Shown here: positions 1 to 7,500 of the stretch, piece after piece | How positions within the stretch are numbered: the stretch's first letter is position 1 | How the letters are laid out: each line of letters opens with the position of its first letter | Source of the DNA: Spirogloea muscicola | Lineage: Eukaryota; Streptophyta; Zygnematophyceae; Spirogloeales; Spirogloeaceae | Assembly: GCA_009602725.1 (NCBI GenBank) | Contig: WELB01000038.1 | Coordinates: 829,709 to 841,852 of the forward strand | Direction of reading: 5' to 3' | Length of the DNA stretch: 12,144 bases | Position numbers and translations under genes: made by a program | Notes under the pieces: model-generated | The model's database searches: none | What the model was told of the DNA's origin: nothing | The model's input: only the letters and a program-made list of their open reading frames with translations

Positions 1-200
1 GGTTACTGAGTGGTTAGTAGCTGCTTTGTTTTTTCTTGTGTGCTTGTCATTTCTGCTGCTTCGCCTTAGGGCTTCGCCTGGCTTCCCCCCCCCTCTTCTT
101 GTACTCTGTTCACTCTTTTTTGGGCTGGCTGTTCCAGCCCATATTCTCAATGGGCGAGCCCTTCTTCCTCGAGGCAGCAGCAAGGGCTCGGCCAGCACGC
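1..200 (+). repeat. Retroelement 3'-end fragment (C-terminal stop plus tail)
   Basis: The window opens inside the conserved end of the retroelement reading frame: bases 1-9 read Gly-Tyr-stop, the last residues of the LLTRGY-stop motif found in the other copies. What follows is the non-coding tail: a pyrimidine-rich stretch, then the GGGCTGG/CCAGCCC stem-loop at 122-140 and a 'tctcaatgggcgagc' block that recurs near 9075 and, inverted, near 11715. It resembles the tail starting at 8846. Short open frames here code for nothing recognisable. The left end of the copy lies outside the window. Confidence 0.6.
122..140 (+). other. Tail stem-loop of the retroelement
   Basis: A perfect 7-bp stem (GGGCTGG / CCAGCCC) closes a 5-base loop. 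The same stem recurs in the other retroelement tails in this window. In several stringent-type LINE families a 3' stem-loop is the RNA feature recognised by the reverse transcriptase; applying that here is inference. Confidence 0.55.
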
Positions 201-204
201 AGGT

Positions 205-305
205 GCAGCGCACAAGCCAGCCCACAAAGAATGTGCAATATCCCAAGCCAACGAAAGAGGTCCCGGAAAACAACTACACTACAGGCCATGCCTTTTGGAC
301 AAAGG
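205..305 (-). repeat. Retroelement tail fragment, opposite orientation
   Basis: Read on the minus strand, 302 to about 210 closely matches the plus-strand tail at about 8976-9070: the same order of 'aaaggcatgg', 'ctgtagtgtagtt', 'ggcttgggatatt' and 'cattctttnngggctggc'. It therefore faces the fragment at 1-200 tail to tail. No LLTRGY motif is seen upstream of it on the minus strand. A weaker match may extend it to about 530, since 483-530 resembles 9266-9322. Confidence 0.6.
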
Positions 306-899
306 TCATCTTGCTTAGCTAACGGCACCATTCAACTGGCTCCTAGCCAACAACCCGCGCGCGCCGTTTGCGCCGGCGCGACTGCGCCACGCGCGAGCTC
401 CGCGGCGCTCAGCGTCGGCGTCAGGCCGCGTTAGGGGTGGCGCCGCGTCACGCCCGCCATGCCTCGCGTCCGCCCGAGCTGAGAGAAGGCGCGCGGTGCG
501 CATGAAACTAAAGCGAGGCCAATTCAAGCCAATGCATTGTTCAGACCAAAACCAGCGCAAAGATAAGGGGGCCTTGTTGACCCATCAAACGACCACTGCT
601 GGAGCTGCGGGGTGAGTGGGGCAGCAGCAGTGGCAGAAGGGATGACAGGGTGGCTGAGGAGGGGGGGAGGAGGGTGGGGAGGAGGGAGGCGCGGCTGGCC
701 GAGGCGCAGCCCGGCGGGGGGAGCCCGGCTGGGCCCCAGGCCCGCCGCCCCTCCTGGCGCGAGAGTGGGTTCAGGGTCCAGTCTAGGGTCAGGGTTTAGC
801 CTGTGTTGGGCGGCCGGCGACGCTGCTCCGCGGCGGCCCCCGCCGCCGGCCCGGCCTCGGCGAGCCCCTCGTGCGGCCGCGCCCATCGCCGCTAACGAG
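306..899. other. GC-rich stretch with no identifiable gene
   Basis: This stretch is very rich in G, C and CpG, especially 350-480 and 650-890. Open frames cross it on both strands, including the first part of a 258-residue frame starting at 612, but their products are Gly/Arg/Pro/Ala-rich low-complexity strings, as expected from GC-rich DNA with few stops. Apart from the telomere-like run at 767-800 I see nothing to annotate. Confidence 0.5.
767..800 (+). repeat. Degenerate telomere-like run
   Basis: Four to five loose units of the plant telomere heptamer GGGTTTA (GGGTTCA, GGGTCCA, a short unit, GGGTCA, GGGTTTA) stand in a row. Only the last is exact. It may be a relic of an interstitial telomere tract or a chance result of G-rich DNA. 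Confidence 0.35.
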
Positions 900-1515
900 C
901 CCAGAGGCTTCGAGGCCAAGGCATTCGTACATTGGAGCCCACTGCCCGGATCCCACGCTCAAGGCTGGCATGGCTGTTCCCATGGACCCGAGTCGCCGGC
1001 TCTTTGCGGCAACCGGCACCTTCCTGCTGCTCACTTGAAGCCGAGATCGGGCCACACCGAAGGCAAGGGGACCGCTGGCGACTTGGCTTTTCCCTACGCG
1101 CTGGCTCACAACCGCACGCGCTGCAGGCACCGGCCACAGCACGCCCTGGCGTCCTTGAGCCCATTTACGACACCACGCTGGTGGGGCAGCCAGACGGGGT
1201 CGTGTCCGCCTTCGTCACCCTCCAATGGCAGCTGGGAGAGATCGGCTTGTCCACTGGTGCGGAGAACTGCTGTGCCTGGTCCTGACAGGGCCTGCCAGCC
1301 CTCATGCGCCTGCCCTCCGACTGTCAGACACCTGCAGGGGGCCTCACCCTTCTCGGGGTCCCCTTATGCTCACCAGCCTTTGTGGTGAAACAGCTGCAGG
1401 CACGGCTTCAGGAACACCTCCGGTGGCGGACCGATTCCATGAGCTGCAAAACATGCAGCTGGCGCCCGCAATGCTCACGAGGTGCATTGCACAGCGGCCG
1501 CAGTGTTGACGTTGA
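900..1515 (+). pseudogene. Reverse transcriptase fragment (LINE-like), decayed
   Basis: This is the palm and following region of a retrotransposon reverse transcriptase, in several frames. In the frame through 932-1285 a 'QPAPSCCSLEAEIG' segment leads into RRQGD at 1058-1072, the conserved box usually written RQGDP, where Pro is replaced by Arg. About 30 codons on comes IYDTTLVG, with the Tyr codon at 1166-1168. It sits where YxDD-(x)-LVG is expected, and one aspartate of the catalytic pair appears lost. Next come 'GLS...ENCCAWS', typical of the region after YxDD, a stop at 1283, and in another frame GGLTLLGVPL, matching the 'GlkvLGxPiG' box before the thumb. The tail shifts frame again near 1430 and stops at about 1507. 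It cannot make active enzyme. It may be an upstream part of the same family as the nearby C-terminal copies, but no overlap proves that. Confidence 0.7.
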
Positions 1516-1571
1516 CTCCAAATGAGAAATCTCTGACTCGATGTTGTCATGCCATCAAATTGACATCACCC

Positions 1572-1900
1572 TCATTCAAATGAAGGTGATCTGACACTGC
1601 CATGACACTGCCGTGACGGCAACTCCATAGTCGGCAAGAGCAGCTTCAGCGGCACCGGTAGGACCAACAGCAGCAGCGTCTGCTGTGACGACGGCAGCGA
1701 TGGCGACCCTGACGACTGCGGCGGCGACAAAAGGGTGGCAAGCTGGACTAGTTGGGGAGCGGTGGTGTTGAGGACTGCTGCTGCCTCTGAAGCTGCTCTT
1801 GACTTGGAGTTGTCGTCATGGCAGTGTCATCTTCTCAATCTCAATATGGTCTCAGAGGAGTGATCCTTGCCACCAGTTTGAGATCACCCTCATTCAGATG
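1572..1900. repeat. Imperfect inverted repeat (foldback) 1
   Basis: The left arm (about 1572-1654) pairs with the right arm (about 1783-1900) in inverted orientation. Matching blocks are 1574-1592 with 1881-1900, 1591-1605 with 1816-1832, and 1636-1654 with 1783-1800, the last about 17 of 18 bases. The right arm carries about 52 extra bases (1829-1880) that hold a primer-binding-site-like block. The left arm also has its own small palindrome at 1564-1591. No coding capacity is evident. It could be a foldback element, paired LTR fragments, or a hairpin locus giving small RNAs. Confidence 0.65.
1847..1857 (+). other. Primer-binding-site-like motif, first copy
   Basis: The 11-mer TGGTCTCAGAG differs by one base from TGGTATCAGAG, the motif complementary to the 3' end of initiator tRNA-Met used by many plant LTR retrotransposons. 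It lies in the extra segment of the right arm of foldback 1. The following 'gagtgatccttgcc' parallels the sequence after the second copy at 2187. Confidence 0.35.
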
Positions 1901-1969
1901 ACCCAACCTGCGATGCCACAATCTTAGAGGTGTTGCTGTCTCTTATCACTGCCACATTGCATCCTTGCT

Positions 1970-2428
1970 CTGTCCGACCTCTCCGACCAGCCAGTAGAAT
2001 CCGCCACTCCTCTCCCCCACGGCCACCACCTCTTCATTCCTAGAGAGGATCCTGCACTTCTGTGGATGGAAGACAAGTTGCACGTCCTGGTTGCTCAAGT
2101 GTGTCCACTGAGAGCAGAGCAGAATCCTGGCCAAGTGCGGTACATAGAAAACGTCTTACAGTGTGATTCTTTCAGAATCGTCAACATGGTATCAGAGGAC
2201 TGATCCTTGGCATTGACAGATCTGAAAGAATCACACTAGAGGACGTTCTCTGTGTACCTTACTGGCCAGGAATTTGCTCTCAGCGGACGTTCTGAACTGA
2301 GGCAAAATACGGGGGGATCTGTGGCTATGGATATGCAACTTGTCTTTCATCCACAGGAGTGCAGAATCCCCTCTAGGAATGAAGAGGTAGTGGCTGTGGG
2401 GTAGAGGAGTGGTCGGAGAGGTCTGTGT
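1970..2428. repeat. Imperfect inverted repeat (foldback) 2, arms over 200 bp
   Basis: The left arm 1970-2186 and right arm 2213-2428 are inverted copies around a 26-base centre. Near the axis, 2141-2186 matches the reverse complement of about 2213-2260 at roughly 80 percent by eye, including the exact 17-mer 'agtgtgattctttcaga'. The outer parts share 'cctctccgacca', 'cctcttcattcctagag' and 'gacaagttgca'. The arms diverge by substitutions and small indels, so this is not a recent assembly duplication. The right arm ends just where retroelement copy A begins. No ORF of note. Confidence 0.75.
2187..2197 (+). other. tRNA-iMet primer-binding-site-like motif
   Basis: TGGTATCAGAG is directly preceded by CA (2185-2186), as at the junction of a 5' LTR (ending CA) with the primer-binding site of plant LTR retrotransposons. 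It occupies the axis of foldback 2. No LTR with matching TG start, gag or pol was found, so this may be a relic or a coincidence. Confidence 0.45.
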
Positions 2429-2431
2429 CCT

Positions 2432-2985
2432 AGGAGTTGGCTGGGCACATGCTTCGGGTAAGCGCGGCCAGATTGACTGCTTCGCTGTGCACACGCTCGA
2501 GGCCAGGCTCGGCTTCTATCAGTTTATCTATCAGTGTGCCAAGGGCAGTGACCGCACGGGCTCCCACATCCTCCTTCGTGACGCGATGTATGACAGCGTC
2601 AAGTAGGCGGGATATCAAGTGGTGTTGGGAAGTACCGGGGTGATGCCCGTCCACCTTCGCAACCGGACTTCCCTCGGACAAGGCGTGTCGATCTGGTGGG
2701 CATCCCCTCCGGAGGTGGCAAGCGGCTCCTCATGGACGTCATCCTCACCGACAGCTTACAAAAGAAAAGCCCCATGAATTCTGAGACCGGCTATGCTGTG
2801 AAGGTGGCCGAATACAAGAAGTTACATAAGTACAAGGACCACCCGGCTGGCGATACCTCATACCCCCTGGCCATTGACAACCACGGGTGTTACGGGGGTC
2901 GGTGGTCCTCGCTACTTTCTTTGTGCATTCTTTTTGGGCTGGCTTTTCGCAGCCCTTGCCCCCATTGGGAGTGCCACTTCTTTCT
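2432..2985 (+). pseudogene. Retroelement copy A: zinc-knuckle/endonuclease-like C-terminal region
   Basis: The copy begins with LAGHMLR (2437-2457), matching GLAAHMLRC of the copy at 10260. It is interrupted by a 77-bp intron-like block, then continues CAKGSDRTGSH, LLRDAMYDSV, a stop at 2604-2606 where copy B has GAG, AGYQVVLGSTGVMPVHLRN, a 2-base frame slip near 2665, and then GGGKRLLMDVILTDS, GYAVKVAEYKK and NHGCYGGRWS. The Hx3C knuckle followed by an RxDLV...LLMDV core recalls the CCHC plus restriction-like-endonuclease region at the C-terminus of some LINEs; this is pattern inference. After CYGGRWSSLLSL (about 2918) the frame jumps straight to the tail stem-loop (2936-2955), so about 80 C-terminal codons present in copy B are missing. 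Confidence 0.65.
2458..2534 (+). other. Intron-like 77-bp insertion in copy A
   Basis: The block starts GTAAGC and ends CTATCAG. Its removal joins the Arg codon CGG to TGT and restores HMLRCAKGS, the order read in copy B (minus strand, about 3665-3680) and, as HMLRCADGG, in the copy at 10274. Length 77 is not a multiple of three, so the block breaks the frame if retained. Against an intron: it contains 'tgcttcgctgtgca', an exact 14-base match to the copy at 10260-10300, so a local duplication or template switch is possible. Confidence 0.45.
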
Positions 2986-2989
2986 TGAA

Positions 2990-3695
2990 GGGAGCGTGGC
3001 ACGGAGAAGTACGACAGCACGGAGCAGGCGAAAGCGGCTGCTGATATAACCCCGTGTCAGCAATAGGAAGTCAGATAAGCTGAGGGGAGGAAGAGCAACC
3101 CCGCTGCGCAAGCCAGAGGCTGCTGCAAGGGCGCGACCAGCGGGGCGGTGCAAAGCAAGCGCTTGGGACCGCTGTAGGGACATAGACAAACGCATGCGGT
3201 AGCAGGACACAAGACCCAAAGGCACCGAGCCACCGGGACGGGCTGCACGCCGTTCCCGGCGCCGCTGGTCAGCTTGAGATGCCAGCAGCGAAAGTAACGC
3301 GGACCACCGACCCCCGTAACACCCATGGATGTCCATGGCCAGGGACTAAAAGGTATCACCCGCCGGGTGGTCCTCGTACTTGTGCACTTCTTCTGTTCGG
3401 CCACCTTCACGGCATAGCCGGTCTCAGAATTTACGGGGCCCTTCGTACGGAAGCTGTTGGTTAGGACGACGTCCATGAGGAGCCGCTTGCCACCTCCCAG
3501 GGGGACGTCAACCAGATCGACACGCCTCGTCCGAGGGACCCCATTGCGGAGTTGGACGGGCATCACCCCTGTGCTCTCCAACGCCACTTGATGTCCCGCC
3601 TCCTTGACGATGCCATACATGGCGTCACGTAGGAGGTTGTGGAAGCCCGTGCGCTCACTGCCTTTGGCACACCTGAGCATATGGTGGTCACCCAA
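2990..3695 (-). pseudogene. Retroelement copy B: endonuclease-like region through C-terminus
   Basis: This is the most complete C-terminal copy. In order on the minus strand it reads HHMLRCAKGSERTG, LLRDAMYGIVKEAG, VALESTGVMPVQLRN, TRRVDLVDV, GGGKRLLMDVVLTNSF and GYAVKVAEQKK. A one-base deletion near 3388 and an in-frame TAG at 3346-3348 follow. The frame resumes as SLAMDIHGCYGGRWSALLSLLA, MRLSMSLQRS and LLLTRGY (3046-3066), where the stop is replaced by readable codons. The Hx3C and RxDLV...MDVV spacing resembles the zinc-knuckle and restriction-like-endonuclease end of non-LTR retrotransposons, and RLSxxLQR is common near the C-terminus of LINE-type polyproteins. It meets copy A tail to tail near 2990. 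Sequence upstream of about 3695 does not match other copies. Confidence 0.65.
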
Positions 3696-3699
3696 AGCA

Positions 3700-3990
3700 G
3701 AGAGCAGAGAGAGACCCGACCGGAGGCCGGGGACTCAGTGAAGCTCTGAGAGAGGCGCAGCCCTGCGGCTGCCTGCTGCTGTAGATCGATGCCCCGCGCG
3801 GGCCGTTGCCGGCTCGCTTGGAGACTTCGGCAGAGTCCCGCTGGAGGCAAGTCTGCAGCACGTGTCCTAGCGGCAGCGCTACAGGGCAAGTCTTCCGCGG
3901 TGTCGGAGTGCTTCCTCGTGGCTGGTGATTGTCCCTTAATCCCCAAGCACTCAATCCTAAATAGGACGCATTCGGCTCTAACCTGCCTAC
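3700..3990. other. Unassigned stretch between retroelement copies
   Basis: Open frames of 110-150 codons cross this stretch on both strands, but none shows a recognisable motif. It is flanked by the 5' end of copy B and the start of the truncated copy at 3991. It may be target-site DNA or diverged upstream retroelement sequence. Confidence 0.4.
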
Positions 3991-4510
3991 AAGGAACCGA
4001 ACGATACAATCTCCTTCCAACGTTCTCAGGCGCACGAAGTGCACTTGCGAGCAGGCCGCACTTTGGCTGCTACTTCTGGGTCTCGTTGGGGCGCCTCTGT
4101 CCAGCTACAATTCCTCCGATGTGCGGCTGCTGACTCGGGGGTACTAGGCTCCGTCTCGCTGTAGTCTCTTGCACAGCTGTGCAATCTGGCGCCTTCCGGC
4201 CCTTCGGACCTTGTTCATTTTCTGGGCTAGCTTTTCACAGCTTTTGACAGCCCCCGTCCCTTTTGTGAGTGCTTTAATTCATCAAAGGGGGGGGGGGTGG
4301 GGGGACAAATATAAACAACAGCCAAGGGAAGGCACGACCAGCTGGGTGTGCAGGCCGACTTGCATTGCACGCCTGCAGAATCCTCCTCAAAGACCACTGC
4401 GTGCAGACGACGTCAGTGGTGTAGTAGCCAGGCAACTGAACTGAACCAGTACCTTCTGCTTGAGCTGTGCTGCACGAGTTTGACGACATGACAGCGCCTC
4501 GCTGAAGGGG
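3991..4510 (+). pseudogene. 5'-truncated retroelement copy H, last codons plus tail
   Basis: The copy starts near the 'ISFQRSQAH' segment (4011), runs through RAGRTLAATSGSRWGA and ends LLTRGY-stop at 4127-4147, with one or more frame slips. The tail follows to about 4505: 'cttgcacagctgtg', 'tggcgccttccgg', a decayed stem-loop region at 4225-4260, an 11-G run, 'ggcaggccgacttgcattgcacgc' in shortened form, 'gcgtgcagacgacgtc', 'gtagtagccaggcaac' and 'gacgacatga'. All recur in the same order at 10945-11463, making a direct repeat of about 0.5 kb. It is 5'-truncated relative to copies B and C. Its end lies about 40 bp from the stop codon of the receptor kinase on the other strand, so the kinase 3' UTR probably runs into it in antisense. 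Confidence 0.7.
4287..4304 (+). repeat. Poly-G tract
   Basis: Eleven G, one T and six G sit in the tail of copy H, where the related copy at about 11205 has only six G. It is probably a slippage expansion. On the minus strand it would be a C-run in or beyond the kinase 3' UTR. Confidence 0.7.
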
Positions 4511-4547
4511 CCACGTCCATCCTTCTGAGAATGCCGCATGGCGGAGT

Positions 4548-7500
4548 TCAGGCCGGCTGAGTCCCAAAGCTGCGGAGGTCCTCCAGGAGCTGGACGACTT
4601 GGCCCATCGATGGTCGCGAGGAAGGAGCCTGCCGGGTGCACACCAGCCCCACCTTGAGCATGCCAAACATCTCGTCTGCCAGCTTACCGCCCTGCGGCCC
4701 AGCCGCGGCGACAACTCCATTGGCTGCCACGAGCGGCAGTAGCAACGGGTCGAGGAAAGCAGTCAGGGGCGCTCCCTCCCGCAGCAGGCGGTTGACCCAG
4801 TGCATCAAGCTGCCATCGCCCTCAGCTTGCCCAAACCGCGAGTCCGTGGGCTTGCAACCAGTAACAAGTCGCAGCAGCACGATACCGAAGCTGAAGACGT
4901 CGGTCTTCTCATTCACCTGGCCGCTCGAGGCATATTCTGGAGCAACGTACCCGATCGTACCTGTGTTTCCAGCAACGAGAACGCTTGAGCATGCAGCTGC
5001 ACTCAAGAAGTCAACGTGTGCAAGTTGGTTTTAGCGTGATAGAAGGTCAATGAAGGGAGGTAGCACTTGGCCTCACCAGCCACTGCCGTGCTCATGTGCG
5101 TGTCTGTCAGATTGAAAAGCTTGGCGAGGCCAAAGTCGGCCACACGAGCCTCGCCCTCTTCAGTGAGCAGGATGTTTGCCGGCTTGATGTCACGGTGCAC
5201 CACTCTAGGTGTGCACTCCTCGTGCAAGTACCTGTGGAAGGTTGTTGAAAAGTCACTGATGCCTGCAGTAGGGAAGTGCAGAGATACTGAAAGCTGGTAA
5301 GGTGTTTCTTGACATCAAAAACATTGTAGTAGATGTCGGAAGTGACATCCCTGGGACAGCTGCCCACCTGATACCGCGAGCAGCACCTAGTGCGACTCTG
5401 CAGCGGAACATCCAGGGCTCCATCATGGTCCGCCAGGGGGTCACTCTGCGGAGCGCGTCCTCCAGGCTGCCGCCACTCATGAAGTCGTAAATGATCAGGA
5501 GCTCTAAGGTGGCCGATGTGCCAGAGCTGGCATAGTAGCCTCGCAGCGACACCAAGTTTATGTGTTTGATGCCGCCAAGCGTCTCCACCTCCGCCAGAAA
5601 TTCCTTATGCCCCTGCCCTGCGTCCGTCACCAGCTTTTTGACAGCCAGAGCCAGGCCCGACGGCAAGATCGCCCTGCAATATTGAGGTGTCACGAGGTGT
5701 TTGCCTCAATTTCAGGCAGAGAGCCAAAAGTCAACCTCGGGAACTTGGACAACGACATTCTTTAAAGCTCAAAGCTTTCCTGCAGGGTACATTCACAATA
5801 AGGAGATAAGAGTTTACTTGTACACAGAGCCGAACCCGCCACAACCAATGAGGTGTGCCTCACTGAAGTTGTCCGTGGCAGTAAGAAGGTCGTCCATGGT
5901 GAAATGGCTCTTGCCCTGGCCATGGAAGACCACCAAGCCTGTCCTGTACGAGCTCCTATAAGGCCCAACCGAGCTGCCCTGTGACTGCCGGAATGTACTG
6001 GGCGTCCACATCCAATGTTGGAGATGTGTGAACGAAAACGCCTCATTGCGACCGTGCTTTCGCTTGAGGACAACAAGGACCAGTGCCACCGCCACTGCTG
6101 CTGCTGCACCAAAGGCAATGCCGACAACTGCCCCTGTGGAGATGCTTGATGATTTGGACTTCATGGGGGCACATGGTGGAAGAGGCTTCCCGCACAGCCC
6201 CGCATTTCCAGCATAGCTGGTGGCCTTGAAGGCCGTGAATGCGCCCAAAGTGGGCACGGCACCGCTGAGGTTGTTGTTGGAGACGTTGAAGTAGGTGAGG
6301 GTGATGATGTTGCCAAGAGCGCTAGGAATTGCCCCATCCAGCTCGTTGGTGGAAAGGTCAAGGGCCTGCAGGAAGGGCAGCTGGCCAAGAGTCGCCGGGA
6401 TGGGGCCAAAGAACCTGTTGGCATGCAGCGACAGGCTCCGCAGATTCACAAGGCCACCGAGGCTTGCTGGCACTGTGCCCGACAGCTGCGGGAGGAACAC
6501 ATGAGCTTGCTGAGCACTCTTGTTCAGCCTCTCCAAGTACTATGAGTGAGGAAGCCACGGAGATCGAAGCTCACTGGAGGCAGCACAACAGCATTGTCGG
6601 CATGCGTGCATTGCAGGGTGCGAGCTCACTTGATTGTTGTCGAGCTGGAGGTACTGCAGGCTGGTGACATTGCTGAGGTCGGCTGGGAGCAGCCCACTGA
6701 AAGCATTGTGAGATAGGTTCAGGCTGTACAGCATGTTGTAGAGGCCACTACCAGCGGGGATGATGTCTCCGAGCAAGTTGCCAGAGAGGTCCAGCATCAC
6801 CAAGTTGGGTCCGGCCAGCAGGTCGGAGGGCAGGCTGCCAGAGAGCGTGTTGTTGCTGAGATCAAGTACAGACAGGATTGGGAGGCGTGCAAGCGCAGCC
6901 GGGATGGTGCCAGACATTCGGTTGTTGCTGAGGTACAGTGAGGTGAGGCGCGAGCAGTTGGCAAGCTCCAGCGGGATCATGCCGCTCAGGTTGTTGTTGC
7001 TGAAAGAGAGATACTGCAACTGCTTCAGAGCTCCGAGCTCATGCGGGATGCCCCCGTCGAGTCGATTGCTGGTGGCTTCTAGGGCCTGCAGATTGTGCAG
7101 TTTTCCAAGCTCCCAAGGTATTGGACCCGTCAGCTCGTTTACAGCCAGGCTGACGACTTGCAGCGACCGCAGACCACTGAAGCTTGCTGGGATGCTCCCA
7201 GTGAGCCGATTGGTGGAGAAATCGAGGCGCTGCAGCTCGACCAGGCTGCCGAGTGCTGCCGGGATCGCCCCTGTGAGGTCATTATTGAAGAGGTACATGA
7301 TCTGGAGACTATGAAGCGCCCCAAGGCTTGCTGGGATGCTGCCTGTGAGCCGATTATTGTACAGCCGCAGGGAGGTCATCGCTGAGAGTTGGCCGAGCTC
7401 TGGCGGAATGTTGCCCGTCAGGTGGTTGCTGTAGAGGCTGAGGGATGTGAGCATCGACAAGTTCCCGAACGTCGGCGGGATGCTGCCTGTGAGTCGATTG

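Noticed and set aside
612-1388. A 258-codon plus-strand open frame as a gene
   Set aside because: The first part is low-complexity Gly/Arg/Pro/Ala in GC-rich DNA. The rest overlaps the reverse transcriptase relic in a different frame, where the recognisable RQGD and YDTTLVG boxes lie.
2187-2197. A tRNA gene at the primer-site-like motif
   Set aside because: Only the acceptor-complement 11-mer is present. No cloverleaf can be drawn around it.
2430-2681. Minus-strand 83-codon frame across the copy A knuckle
   Set aside because: It looks protein-like in part but runs antisense to sequence whose plus-strand reading matches three other copies. It is a shadow frame.
5674-6629. Introns 1 and 2 having the same length (144 bp) as a sign of shared origin
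   Set aside because: I see no sequence similarity between them beyond splice sites, and the phases differ. Coincidence is enough.
6760-7314. Plus-strand 184-codon frame opposite the LRR exon
   Set aside because: It is the antisense of a regular LRR repeat, which creates periodic stop-free frames. It has no motif of its own.
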